Shown here: in pieces, positions 34,790-43,995 of the stretch
Layout of the letters: the number at the start of each line of letters is the position of its first letter
How positions within the stretch are numbered: the first letter of the stretch is position 1
Assembly: GCA_009692685.1 (NCBI GenBank)
Contig: SHYS01000002.1
Span: forward strand, 204,516-268,515
Reading direction: 5' to 3'
Length of the DNA: 64,000 nt
Origin: Dehalococcoidia bacterium
Lineage (GTDB): Bacteria; Chloroflexota; Dehalococcoidia; UBA2979
Made by a program: the position numbers and the translations under genes
Notes under the pieces: generated by a model
Databases searched by the model: none
What the model saw: only the letters and a program-made list of their open reading frames with translations
What the model was told of the DNA's origin: nothing

Positions 34790-36125
34790 CCGCCGGCGCT
34801 TCGCGCTCGCCGCACTGGTCGCGGTCGTCTCCGGCCTCGCCAGCCTGATACCCATCGGAACCTCGAGCGCGCTGCGTGCCGAGGCGTGCGCCTTCCTCCG
34901 CAGCCCGTACGCCTACGAGGCCGAGCAGTCCCGGCTGACCTACCTCGCGACTATCGACGCCGCTTCGATCAATCAGCTGTTCCCGACTCATCCATTCTTC
35001 GGACTCCCAGCTGTCGAGGCCGGTGGCCGCAATAATCGGACGCCCGGCGCCGCTCGGATTCCGACCACGTTGCTGAAGTCGATCGCCTGGGTCGAGTCGA
35101 CGATCACGATGGCGCAGCGCAGCGTCGTCTTCGAGTCGACGGGCCCCGCGCTTGTCTCCTTCGACTGCGGCCACGGCATCATGCAGGTGACGACGGGCAT
35201 GACCGTGCCACTCGGCAGCGCCGAACGCCCCAGCGTCAATCAGACCGCCATTGCCACGCACTACGCGTTCAACATCGCGCGTGGCGCCGGCATCCTTGCT
35301 GAAAAGTGGAACGAGGCGCCGGAGCGTCGCGCCGTTGCCGGTACCGACACGAACTCTGACCCCACGATCATCGAGAACTGGTACTTCGCCACCTGGGCCT
35401 ACAACGGCTTCACCGGCCCCGGTGCGAACTACTCCAACCATCCCCTCGACCCCTCCTTTGGCTCGTTCCCACGCGCCACGTACCAGTGCGAGGGCAGCCA
35501 GTCGCGCGCTCGCTACCCGTACCAGGAGCTTGTCATCGGCTGCATGTCGTCACCGCCGACCCGGAACAACACCCTGCTCTGGACGCCACTTGCGGCTAGC
35601 CTGCCGAACACGACCCTCCCGCAGTGGTTCGCACCGCTCCAGCTGAGCAACTTCGTCTTCCCGTACTCGGGGATGGACATCCCGACTCCGCAGCCGGCGC
35701 ATTTCGAGGCGGCACCACCATTGCGACCGGAGATTCTCGCGAAGGTACTCGGGGCGCCTTCGTTGGGTGTGAGTGGGAACCGGGTGACCGTCAGCGTGAA
35801 GGGCCGCCCCGAGGATGCACGGGCCACCGTGCAGATACAGAACGCGGGGACCGGACTTCTGGTCTGGTCCGCTGTCTCTGATGACAGGTGGATGGTGGTC
35901 GATCCACCTGCGGGAGTCGCGCTTGGTTCCGATCTGTCGTGCAGGCAGGAGTGCGCTCGTGCGGCGACGATCACCGTGAGCGTGAACCCCACCCTTCTCA
36001 ACAGCGCCACGGCAGTCGGCACCCTGCGTATCGGCTCGCCGAACGGCGGTGCCGACCGCGTCATCCGCGTTGAGGTGGACGCCAGCTTCGCCGTGGGTGC
36101 ACCCGGAGTGAGCCGCAGCGACTGA
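34782..36125 (+). CDS. Secreted lysozyme-like (SLT) protein with a C-terminal BACON/Ig-like domain
   Basis: A 447-residue exported protein. The N-terminus SRRRFALAALVAVVSGLA looks like a Tat or Sec signal. A lysozyme-like fold follows, with the catalytic Glu in KSIAWVESTI (about residue 104) and the typical CGHGIMQVTTGM motif. The C-terminal region (about 330-440) has the strand pattern of a BACON/Ig-like domain (RVTVSVKG, RATVQIQNAG, ITVSVNP). It may cleave peptidoglycan. The start is GTG 34782, overlapping the propeller stop; a TTG at 34767 is an alternative. Confidence 0.8.
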   Translation: MVSRRRFALAALVAVVSGLASLIPIGTSSALRAEACAFLRSPYAYEAEQSRLTYLATIDAASINQLFPTHPFFGLPAVEAGGRNNRTPGAARIPTTLLKSIAWVESTITMAQRSVVFESTGPALVSFDCGHGIMQVTTGMTVPLGSAERPSVNQTAIATHYAFNIARGAGILAEKWNEAPERRAVAGTDTNSDPTIIENWYFATWAYNGFTGPGANYSNHPLDPSFGSFPRATYQCEGSQSRARYPYQELVIGCMSSPPTRNNTLLWTPLAASLPNTTLPQWFAPLQLSNFVFPYSGMDIPTPQPAHFEAAPPLRPEILAKVLGAPSLGVSGNRVTVSVKGRPEDARATVQIQNAGTGLLVWSAVSDDRWMVVDPPAGVALGSDLSCRQECARAATITVSVNPTLLNSATAVGTLRIGSPNGGADRVIRVEVDASFAVGAPGVSRSD

Positions 36126-36206
36126 GCTGGCTTCGGCATCGAGGTGGGCTTCGGAGGCTCCGTATACTCGAGCGGCAACGGTGTCAGCGTCTTTCAAGGA
36201 GGACCG

Positions 36207-36692
36207 GTGCCTCTGTCCTTTGTCCGGTCCTGGCTCGATAGCGTCCGGCGCAATCACGCGCTCGAGCACGCGACGGTCGCCGTCTTGCTCGCGAAGCACG
36301 GGCCGCAGCGGCTCGCAGGGCGCGCGTCTGGCGACGGCTTCTTCTTCCTCGGCGATGTGAGTTCCGATGAGCTCACCGCCAGCGCGCGCGAGGCGCTGGT
36401 GCGGCTGCAGCGTGGCGAGACCTCGCTGGCGGTGTCGCCGCTCTGCGGCACCAACATCGCGATGGCTGGTCTCCTCGCCGCCGCCGCCACCACCATGTCG
36501 CTCTCACGCGGCAGCGGACGGTTTGGGAATGCCTTCAGCGCCGCCATGCTGGGTGTGGTGCTCGCGCAGCCCCTCGGGCGTCTTGTCCAGAAGTACGTCA
36601 CGACGTGCGCCGACCTCGACGGCGTCGAGATCCTCGGTACTCGCGATGTCCTCGGTGGCCTGCGCAAGGTGCAGACGCGGGCCTCGCGCTAG
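36207..36692 (+). CDS. DUF6391-like membrane protein
   Basis: A 161-residue protein resembling the DUF6391 family. The signature RRNHALEHATVAVL occurs near residue 14, followed by RASGDGFFFLGDVS, a LAVSPLCGTNI block and two hydrophobic helices (GLLAAAATTMSL and AAMLGVVLAQPLGRLV). The role of the family is unknown. The start is GTG at 36207 with AAGGAGG seven bases upstream; the frame opens 21 codons earlier, but without that site. A possible -10 box TATACT stands at 36163-36168. Confidence 0.72.
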   Translation: MPLSFVRSWLDSVRRNHALEHATVAVLLAKHGPQRLAGRASGDGFFFLGDVSSDELTASAREALVRLQRGETSLAVSPLCGTNIAMAGLLAAAATTMSLSRGSGRFGNAFSAAMLGVVLAQPLGRLVQKYVTTCADLDGVEILGTRDVLGGLRKVQTRASR

Positions 36693-36820
36693 GCTCAGCC
36701 TGCCATGCTGCCCAGAGCGAGGGCGGCACCTATCATCTGTTCATCTGTCCACGACTCTGATCGAGGGCCGATTGGCCTTGGACGCTCACGTGAGCGCTTG
36801 ATCCAGCAGCGAACCGCAGG

Positions 36821-38989
36821 ATGCGAGGCTACGTGGACGGACCCATCGGGGGCGGCACGCCGTCCAGCCGACTGAGCGTGGCGTTATACGCCAGCACGAT
36901 CTTCCTCGGCGCGTTCTTGCTGTTCCAGGTGCAGCCGCTGATTGGGAAGTACGCGCTGCCCTGGTTTGGCGGAAGCGCGGGGGTCTGGGCGACCGCCCTG
37001 CTGTTCTGCCAGCTCTTCCTGCTCCTTGGCTATGCCTACGCGCATGCCCTGGCGACGTGGTTCAGCCCGCGAGGTCAGGCGATCGTGCACCTGAGCCTGC
37101 TCGCGCTCGCTCTCGCGACCCTGCCGATCATCCCTTCTGAGGCGCTGAGGCCGGACGGCTCTGACGCTCCAGTCCGCAACCTGATCCTCATGCTCGGGCT
37201 GACGATCGGCGCGCCATACCTGCTGCTTTCCGCGAACGGCCCGCTGGTCCAGCACTGGTTCGCGCGACAGCATGCCGGTCGGTCGCCGTACCGCCTGTAC
37301 GCGCTGTCGAATGTCGCCTCGCTCCTCGCCCTGCTGGCCTACCCGCTCTGGTTCGAGCGGGCGTTCCCTCTTGGGTCCCAGGCATGGCTGTGGTCCGGCA
37401 CCTACGGCGTCTTTACTGTGCTCTGCGCGCTCCTCGCCTTCGCGCAGCTAAGCGGGCGGGTGTTCGGGGCATCCGCGACGTTGCTCGCAGCTGGCGACGC
37501 TGACGCCCCTGCCGTTCAGGAGCCCATCGAGTGGTGGAAGCTGGTCCTGTGGGTGCTGCTCCCGGCTGTCGCCGCCGCACTCCTGTTGTCGACTACGACG
37601 CATCTCACCCAGGACATCGCGCCTGTTCCTATGCTCTGGGTGCTGCCGCTCAGTATCTACCTGGTCACGTTCATCCTGACGTTCGATAGCGACCGCTGGT
37701 ACTACCGGCCTCTATACACGACGTTCTTGCTGATATCGCTCGTTGCCACCACCTTCAACGTCGTTGGCCTCTGGGCGCTGCCGCTGGTCGATGAGGTCGC
37801 GCTCCTCCTCGGCACCATCTACTTCGCGGGCATGGTGTGCCACGGAGAGCTGGTCGCGCTTCGTCCAGGGCCTGGGCGTCTGACGCTCTTCTACCTCGCG
37901 ATTTCTGCTGGTGGGGCGCTTGGGGGCGGGCTGGTGGCGCTGGCTGCTCCTGTCCTGCTAAACGGCTACTGGGAATTCCACATCTCTCTTGTCGCTGCGG
38001 CCGCCGTCGCGGGCTTCGCGCTCACTCGCGAATGGCGAGAATCGATTGCCCGCGCCTCTGCGTTTCGGACAGTGTTTGCCCTCGCGACTGCCATAGCCTT
38101 CGGTCTGGCGATCGGCATCAGCGAAGTTCTCTGGACACGCGCGGCGGCAGGCACGGAGTTCAACGTGTTCGCCACGCGTAGCTTCTACGGGGCTCTTCGC
38201 GTCAGCGCAATTGCCGCCGATGACCCTGTGCTCAGTCAGCTCCAGCTGGTGCACGGCCAGACGCTGCACGGCATCCAGTTCGAGGCGGCGGACCGTCGAC
38301 GCTGGCACACCACGTATTACGGTGAGGCGAGTGGCGTCGGTGCTGCCCTGACACAACACCCCTCGAGGCTGGCTGGGCGCCCCCTGCGCGTTGGGCTCGT
38401 CGGGCTCGGGACTGGCACGCTTGCGAGTTACCTAGAGCCGGGTGACTACGGCCGGTTCTACGAGATCAACCCCCAGGTGCTCGATGTAGCGAACTCGTAC
38501 TTCTCCTATCTGCCGGATGCTCAGAAGCGCGGCGCAGACTTGGAGGTGCTGCTCGGCGATGCGCGCATCGTGCTCGATCGCCAGCTCGCAGCCAGCGCCA
38601 ACCAGCGTTTTGACGTGCTTGCCGTCGATGCCTTCAGCAGTGACTCGATTCCGATCCACCTCCTCACCGAAGAGGCGATGGAGCTGTACCAGAAGCACAT
38701 GGCGCCGGGAGGCGTGATCGCCATCCACGTAAGCAATCGCTTCCTCGATCTCGTCCCCGTGGTACGCGCGCTCGCGGACGCACGTGGCCTCGGTGCGTAC
38801 TACATCGAGAACCCGAACGACGGGGAGCACGCCGTGAATCTGTCGCAGTGGGTACTCGTGACCGACAACCAGGCGTTCCTGGCCAACGAGACTGTGCGCT
38901 CATCGATCCGCGACTGGCCCGAGGACGCAAGGCCGTCGGTTCTCTGGACGGACGACTACAGCGCGTTGCTCCCGCTACTCAAGTTCTAG
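36821..38989 (+). CDS. Membrane-anchored spermidine-synthase-like methyltransferase fold protein
   Basis: A 722-residue fusion. The first 430 residues form about 12 hydrophobic helices that begin with FLLFQVQPLIGKYALPWFGG, as in the known membrane-bound spermidine synthase-like proteins. Residues 450-720 form a Rossmann domain: GLVGLGTGTLASY near 527, YEINPQVLDVA, LLGDARIVL and LAVDAFSSDSIPIHLL. The aspartates that bind putrescine in true spermidine synthases are not obvious, so another aminopropyl or methyl transfer is possible. It is not coupled to neighbours. Topology would place the C-domain at the cytoplasmic face (inference). Confidence 0.85.
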   Translation: MRGYVDGPIGGGTPSSRLSVALYASTIFLGAFLLFQVQPLIGKYALPWFGGSAGVWATALLFCQLFLLLGYAYAHALATWFSPRGQAIVHLSLLALALATLPIIPSEALRPDGSDAPVRNLILMLGLTIGAPYLLLSANGPLVQHWFARQHAGRSPYRLYALSNVASLLALLAYPLWFERAFPLGSQAWLWSGTYGVFTVLCALLAFAQLSGRVFGASATLLAAGDADAPAVQEPIEWWKLVLWVLLPAVAAALLLSTTTHLTQDIAPVPMLWVLPLSIYLVTFILTFDSDRWYYRPLYTTFLLISLVATTFNVVGLWALPLVDEVALLLGTIYFAGMVCHGELVALRPGPGRLTLFYLAISAGGALGGGLVALAAPVLLNGYWEFHISLVAAAAVAGFALTREWRESIARASAFRTVFALATAIAFGLAIGISEVLWTRAAAGTEFNVFATRSFYGALRVSAIAADDPVLSQLQLVHGQTLHGIQFEAADRRRWHTTYYGEASGVGAALTQHPSRLAGRPLRVGLVGLGTGTLASYLEPGDYGRFYEINPQVLDVANSYFSYLPDAQKRGADLEVLLGDARIVLDRQLAASANQRFDVLAVDAFSSDSIPIHLLTEEAMELYQKHMAPGGVIAIHVSNRFLDLVPVVRALADARGLGAYYIENPNDGEHAVNLSQWVLVTDNQAFLANETVRSSIRDWPEDARPSVLWTDDYSALLPLLKF

Positions 38990-39085
38990 GCGAGGCGTGC
39001 GGGCTACTCCGGGAGCCGAGACGCACGACTGAGTGGATCCTCCGCCTGCCTCGCGAGCCGGTCTCCGGGTACCCTGTGGGCGCGC

Positions 39086-39161
39086 GCTCCCGTAGCTCAG
39101 TGGACAGAGCATCGGATTTCTACTCCGCAGGCCGGAGGTTCGAATCCTCCCGGGAGCGCCA
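39086..39161 (+). tRNA. tRNA-Arg (anticodon TCT)
   Basis: A complete cloverleaf with 7-bp acceptor stem GCTCCCG/CGGGAGC, D-arm GCTC/GAGC, anticodon loop TTTCTAC and T-arm GGAGG TTCGAAT CCTCC. CCA is encoded at 39159-39161. The outermost anticodon-stem pair (27-43) is a mismatch. Decodes AGA and AGG. Confidence 0.96.
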
Positions 39162-39187
39162 GCTTCTGCGTCGCTGGCCACGACCGC

Positions 39188-40710
39188 TCAGGCGGCGGCC
39201 GCGGGCGGCTCCTCAGCCTCGTTCTCCTCGGGTGGCGTGTTGATCGCGACGGCCTCCGTGGAGTCGATGTACGCGCGCAGCGAGACCATGGCTCCTTCGA
39301 CGTTCCAGAACGACGCAGACTGCATCTCATCTGCGATCTCGCGATGCGCGTTGCCGACCTGGATCAGCGCTCCCGGGTAGACCGAGTGCCGGGCTCGAAT
39401 TGTGGCGGTGGGCTCCGATAACGTGACGTGGACGCGAGTCGCGAGGCCTTCTCGCGATCCGAGTGTCCCAGAGTCGATCTCGATTTGTGCCGTTACCTGC
39501 CCGCCGACGATGCGGCCCCTCGCGCCGGTCCGCACCACCGCTGCGGCCAGCGTGCAGTTCATGATCTCGCCACCCACCTCGATGTTGCCAGTCACCTGAG
39601 CCTCGGTCGTGTGGAGGTACGAAGCGGTCAGATTCCCGCCCACCTTCAGGAACATCGTGTGCCCACCCACCACACCGGTGACCGTCACGTCTATGCCTGC
39701 GGTGATCGAGGCGCTCTCGACGAGGCCGCGCACAGTCACTGAGCCGCGCGCCACGATTGCGAACCATGACTTCACGTCTCCGCCCACGATGATGTCGCCG
39801 GGGAAGTTGATGTTGCCCACCGAGTAGTCGACATCGCCCGCGACCTCGAAGACGGGAAGCACATCGATGATGCCTGCCGGGGTCCGCACCGGGCGCCCAA
39901 GAGCTGTCGAGATCAGCGTCTCGCCGTCAATATCGGTGTTCTTGCCCGCGATCAGTTCGAGTGGCCGGTCGTTGGTTCGTGGTGGCTCCGTGACTTTGCC
40001 GGACAGGTCGACGCCTGCCGTGCCTGGTGTTGGTTGGTGCCGCGTCACCAGGACTGCGCGCTCCTCGACGAACCGTCGGGCGATCGCTGCGTGGTGGTCG
40101 ACAGAGCCGTCCTCGCGGAGGGTGGGGGCGGCGTCGGCATTCTCGTCGAAGTGATACTCGAGCGTGGCGTCGATGCCGGGCACCATCCGTGTCCCGCGCG
40201 CGACGCACACGATGTCGGTGAGCGGTCTGCCTCCAGCGAATGTGTTGATCACCTCGTCCAGCCGACCGGAAGTCACTCCTGCCGCGGTGAGGAGGTTGCG
40301 CAGTCTGTTATCTGTCACCAGCGCCAGCTCGCCGGGCATCTTGTCGGCGAATTCCGATGTCTCGGTCGTCTCATTCACCGTGGTTTCGGGGGGGCAACAC
40401 AACCGGGATGGCGTACGCGGCGAGTTTGTCGCTCGAGAGCACGATGCTGCACGGCGGTTCCGTGCTCGCGGGCACGTTGGGCTGGCCCACGACGACGCGC
40501 ACCGGTGCGGACGCAGTGGCCTGTTCCCCCGAGTGCGTCCTCGATGGCGGCCCGGTCCACCGACTTGAATGGGCTCGCCCGCAGCGCGGTGAGGATCGAG
40601 GTAGCACTCGGCGCCACGTCGCCCGGTCCAAGGACCGGCAGGATGACTTCGGCCTGCAGGCCGTGGAACTCAAGGTTGAAGCCGCCTGCTGGAGATCCTG
40701 AGGTAGTCAT
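39188..40710 (-). pseudogene. FapA-like DUF342 protein interrupted by two homopolymer frameshifts
   Basis: The N-terminal part starts at ATG 40710 (MTTSGSPAGGFNLEFHGLQA), the middle is in a second frame (CSIVLSSDKLAAYAIPVVLP) and the large C-terminal part in a third (ELALVTDNRLRNLLTAAGV to the stop at 39188). Removing one base from the run of five at 40526-40530 and one from the run of seven at 40388-40394 joins all three into about 506 residues. The C-terminal part matches FapA/DUF342, with PGIDATLEYHFDE and a right-handed repeat region. FapA proteins are linked to flagellar or polymer-forming assemblies, but no flagellar genes are visible. Confidence 0.78.
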
Positions 40711-40934
40711 GGCTGCTAGCCTCGTGTGCCACCTCGTCAAATGGAGGCGGATTCGACTTTCGCCGGGGTCGCCGGCCCTCATCGGTATCATGAATATCGT
40801 CGCAAGGTGCCCAGTCGGCGATCGGGGTTCCACCCAATGAGCTCAGGGATAACCCACGTTGCTGTCAGCTCCCCGCAAGGAGCATCCGGTGTGCATCGTG
40901 ATGCCGCTGTTCCGCAGGGCGGGCGTGGCGCCTG

Positions 40935-42089
40935 ATGGAGCTCTCCTTCTGGCCAGCAGCCGAAGGCGCCGCCTGGACATGGGGCTGGCGCGCCTACCCC
41001 GGGGTCTGGCTCGTGATCGCCGGCCTCGCTGTGATGTTCGCCCTCGTTAGGTGGCGCACGAGGCCTCCGGCGTCTCCAACGGCTGTGCGCCTGTTTCACC
41101 GCCAGGCGCGTTACTTCGCGGCTGGCCTAGCGATTCTCTGGGTCGCCCTCGACTGGCCGCTGGGCCGCCTAGCCGCGGGTTACCTCCTGAGTGCCGCGGC
41201 GCTCCAGTATCTGCTCGTGACGCTGGCGGTGGCGCCGCTGTTGCTCCTCAGTCTCCCGCGTCCGGAATTCGAGGAGAGCCAGTCAGGTTCGCGTGTGAAG
41301 GTGTGGCGGCCCCCACTGCCGCTAGTCGGTGGCGCCTCGTTCGCCCTCGTCTTGTTCGGTGCCGCGGCGCCGGCGGTCCTCGACGGGCTCCGCATAACTG
41401 CGCTCGGCTCGTTGTCGTTAGTGATGATTTGGCTCACCGCCGCTCTTGTGCTGTGGTGGCCCGTGCTTCGGCGCCGTCCACCGATGGCGTATATGGCCAG
41501 TGTCGCGTACCTGTTTGTGCCGTTCCTGCTGCCGAAGATCCCCGGACTCGTTTACATCATCGCCGCCGCGCCGCTGTACGAGGTGTATGAGCGCGCGCCC
41601 CGCGTCGCTGGCCTGGCGTTGTCGGCGAGCGCCGACCAGCGCGTGGCGGGAGCGCTCCTCTGGTCGGCCGGGACGGCGATGATCTTCGTCTCTGTCGGTA
41701 CGCTGTTCTTCCTCTGGTATCGCGACGAGAAGCGTGTTACCGCACCAGGCAGCCTGCAACTCCCGGCGGACCCCGAGGTGGTCAACACGCTGTTCGCGAT
41801 CCCCGGCGCCTGGACGGCCCTCGAGTGGATCATCGCTGGCCTTGAGGGCACACTGCCGCAGGGGCACACCGGGACGGAGCTGCGCTTTGCCCTCCATCCT
41901 CACCCGGACGGTGCTCGCGTCGTTCTCGAGATCCACGCCCTCCTCGACCGCGCGGCTACCGAGGTCATGCAGGCCGGCATCGCCCGCGACCTCGCCCGGT
42001 ACTTCGCGCGGATGGAGCCGGACCGTCGGGCAGAGATCAGTGCCCGACTCCTCATCGAGGTGGTGCCGCTCACCGTCCGCATCAGCTAG
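40935..42089 (+). CDS. CtaG-like cytochrome c oxidase assembly membrane protein
   Basis: A 384-residue protein. Residues 15-275 form about seven helices with features of the caa3-type CtaG family, including the LSAAALQYLLVTLAVAPLLL helix and DQRVAGALLWSAGT followed by LFFLWYRDEKR. The histidines usually found in these helices (in the HMxQH-type motif) are not seen. A soluble domain of about 110 residues follows. CtaG helps deliver copper to oxidase; without the histidines this may be a divergent member. The start is ATG 40935. No oxidase genes are in the window. Confidence 0.72.
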   Translation: MELSFWPAAEGAAWTWGWRAYPGVWLVIAGLAVMFALVRWRTRPPASPTAVRLFHRQARYFAAGLAILWVALDWPLGRLAAGYLLSAAALQYLLVTLAVAPLLLLSLPRPEFEESQSGSRVKVWRPPLPLVGGASFALVLFGAAAPAVLDGLRITALGSLSLVMIWLTAALVLWWPVLRRRPPMAYMASVAYLFVPFLLPKIPGLVYIIAAAPLYEVYERAPRVAGLALSASADQRVAGALLWSAGTAMIFVSVGTLFFLWYRDEKRVTAPGSLQLPADPEVVNTLFAIPGAWTALEWIIAGLEGTLPQGHTGTELRFALHPHPDGARVVLEIHALLDRAATEVMQAGIARDLARYFARMEPDRRAEISARLLIEVVPLTVRIS

Positions 42090-42108
42090 CGCCGAGTCGG
42101 TGGGCTGG

Positions 42109-42783
42109 CTACAGCGTCAATAGCCCCCCACGCACCGCGACCGAGACCGCTTCAGCGCGCGACTGGGCTTCGAGCTTCGCCAGCACTGCGCCCACGTGGA
42201 ACTTCGCCGTGTGCTCGCTAATCCCCAGCTCGAGGGCGATCGCACGGTTCGTCAGCCCGATGGCGATCAGCGCGAGTACCTCGCGCTCTCGTTCGGTGAG
42301 CGTCGTCGCCGCTCCGTGGTCGTGCGTCTGAATCTCCAGGGCCGGGTCGATGACCTGGAGTCCGGCGGCGACAGCCCGGACGGCGGCGGCCAGCTCCTCC
42401 TCGGTGGCGTCACGACGTAGCCACCCGCGCGGCGCGGCCTGCCTTGATGGCTGGGTCGAGGTTGCTTCGAGTGGCAGGCGATCGACGAGGAAGATCGCAG
42501 GCACCCCGCCCGATTCCGCCGCGAGCGCGAGGGAGCGCACGCTGGCCTCCAAGTCGCCTGGCGCATCCAGCAGCAGGACGTCGATGTCGGAGAGCTGCGA
42601 GCCGTCGCTCGGGGGGCTTGCTGAGGCGCCGTCAATGACCTCGATGCCGGCGTGCGTCAGGAGCTCGCGCAACCCGGCTCGCACGGCCGGGTTGCGCGCA
42701 TACACCTCGACGGCCGGGGTGCGCGCCATGACTACCTGCTCGGGCACTTCGACGTCACGCGGCCGCACCTCCAGCGCTTGCAT
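42109..42783 (-). CDS. NarL/LuxR-type response regulator
   Basis: About 224 residues. The receiver domain spans roughly 25-130, with the phospho-acceptor Asp in DVLLLDAPG. The conserved lysine is replaced by arginine (GWLRRDA). A LuxR HTH follows, with LTEREREVLALIAIGLTNRA, then ISEHTAKFHVGAVLAKL. The gene begins 10 bp after the protease stop, so the two are cotranscribed. ATG 42783 is my choice; ATG 42729 with AGGTAG upstream is an alternative. No partner histidine kinase is in the window. Confidence 0.85.
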   Translation of the reverse strand: MQALEVRPRDVEVPEQVVMARTPAVEVYARNPAVRAGLRELLTHAGIEVIDGASASPPSDGSQLSDIDVLLLDAPGDLEASVRSLALAAESGGVPAIFLVDRLPLEATSTQPSRQAAPRGWLRRDATEEELAAAVRAVAAGLQVIDPALEIQTHDHGAATTLTEREREVLALIAIGLTNRAIALELGISEHTAKFHVGAVLAKLEAQSRAEAVSVAVRGGLLTL

Positions 42784-42793
42784 CTCTCTCAGC

Positions 42794-43699
42794 CTACGCG
42801 CGTTCGCCGAGGGTGACGGCGATCTCGCGAGGCTCACCTCCGCGCAGTACCCCGATCGCGACCTCAGCGCCCACCCGCTCTGGACCGAGTTGGCTCTGGA
42901 GGTCTGCGGCGTCGGTGAGCGGGTGTCCCTCCATCAAGATGAGGATGTCGCCCATCAGCAGTCCGGCCTGATCGGCGGGTGTTCCCGCCTCCAGGCTCAC
43001 GATCAGCAGGCCCGCTTCCTGCCCCCCGACCTTCGCTGCGAGGGCGGCCGGCAGCGCTACCGGCTGACTTCCCACGCCGAGGTAAGCTCGCCGGATCCGA
43101 CCTGAAGCCAGCAGGGCCACGACGACGCCTTCGGCAGCGGCCGTCGGGATGGTGATGCCCTGGCCGGGTCCAAACCGTGACGTATTGATTCCGAGGAGGT
43201 GACCGGCTGCATTAATGAGCGGTCCGCCCGAGAACCCCGGGAAGAAGGTCGCGTCGCTGCGCACGAAGCCATCGATTTGCCGTCCGCGTCGAGTGCGCCA
43301 GGGGCCACCAATGGCGCTCACCACCCCGAACGACGCCTGCACCGCCGCCCCCGGTCGCCCGAGCGCCAGCACAAGATTTCCGACTCGCGCGCTTGCGCCA
43401 GCCCGTATCGCCGGCGTCAGCGTGGCGCCGGGCACCCGCAGCACCGCGAGCTCCGAGCCGGGGTCGCGCCCCACCACCTGCGCCGCGACTTCGTTGCCGT
43501 CGGGGAGTCCGACGATCACCTCGTCCTCTTGCTCGAGGACGTGGTCGGCCGTGACCACCACGCCGCCCTCGGACCAGACGACGCCGGATGCGGGGATCCG
43601 TCGACGTGCCGCTACGCGCACCGTCCACGCCCCGGCCCGCTCTGCCGCGGCCGCCAGGCCCTCCGAAATCTCCTCCAGGGTGCTCTGTTCGGTCGTCAC
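42794..43699 (-). CDS. HtrA-like serine protease with a PDZ domain, no signal peptide
   Basis: A 301-residue trypsin-like protease. The triad is visible: His in VVTADHVLEQ near residue 53, Asp in GRDPGSELAVLRV near 79, and Ser in FFPGFSGGPLI near 155 (GFSGGP in place of the usual GNSGGP). A PDZ domain follows from about 205 (VGSQPVALPAAL, GLLMGDILILMEG). There is no signal peptide or anchor, so it appears cytoplasmic, unusual for HtrA. It is followed 10 bp later by a LuxR response regulator, suggesting a stress-linked unit. Confidence 0.83.
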   Translation of the reverse strand: MTTEQSTLEEISEGLAAAAERAGAWTVRVAARRRIPASGVVWSEGGVVVTADHVLEQEDEVIVGLPDGNEVAAQVVGRDPGSELAVLRVPGATLTPAIRAGASARVGNLVLALGRPGAAVQASFGVVSAIGGPWRTRRGRQIDGFVRSDATFFPGFSGGPLINAAGHLLGINTSRFGPGQGITIPTAAAEGVVVALLASGRIRRAYLGVGSQPVALPAALAAKVGGQEAGLLIVSLEAGTPADQAGLLMGDILILMEGHPLTDAADLQSQLGPERVGAEVAIGVLRGGEPREIAVTLGERA

Positions 43700-43847
43700 T
43701 TGGGTACCTCCGTGTATCGAGTAGCTGTGTTCGTTGGTACGAGGATGGCGCGCGGCGACTGTCGATGGATCACCCGAACGGGCAGTGCCTGGCCCGTCCG
43801 AATGGCCTCTGGTTCAGCCATGTGTCTTTCTCAGTGTCAATGGTCAA

Positions 43848-43861
43848 CAACGAAAACGTTG
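43848..43861. promoter_or_regulatory. Operator-like inverted repeat CAACG-N4-CGTTG
   Basis: Five-base arms at 43848-43852 and 43857-43861 around AAAA, in an AT-rich patch between the divergent protease (43699) and CHAP/SH3 (43996) genes. It lies just ahead of the promoter candidate for the latter. Confidence 0.35.
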
Positions 43862-43871
43862 CCCACAAAGT

Positions 43872-43900
43872 TTGAAAACTTGGGGAACACCCTGTAACAT
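43872..43900 (+). promoter_or_regulatory. Candidate promoter for the CHAP/SH3 secreted protein gene
   Basis: TTGAAA at 43872-43877 and TAACAT at 43895-43900 with a 17-base spacer, 95 bases before the start at 43996. The surrounding sequence is among the most AT-rich in the window. Confidence 0.5.
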
Positions 43901-43995
43901 GGCCAACGGTCGGGCGCGAGACGCTGGCCACCGAGACAAGGAGGTCTGCCGCGGCGCTCCCAGCGTGCCGTCGGTGGCTCGGTCGGAGCGTGCCG

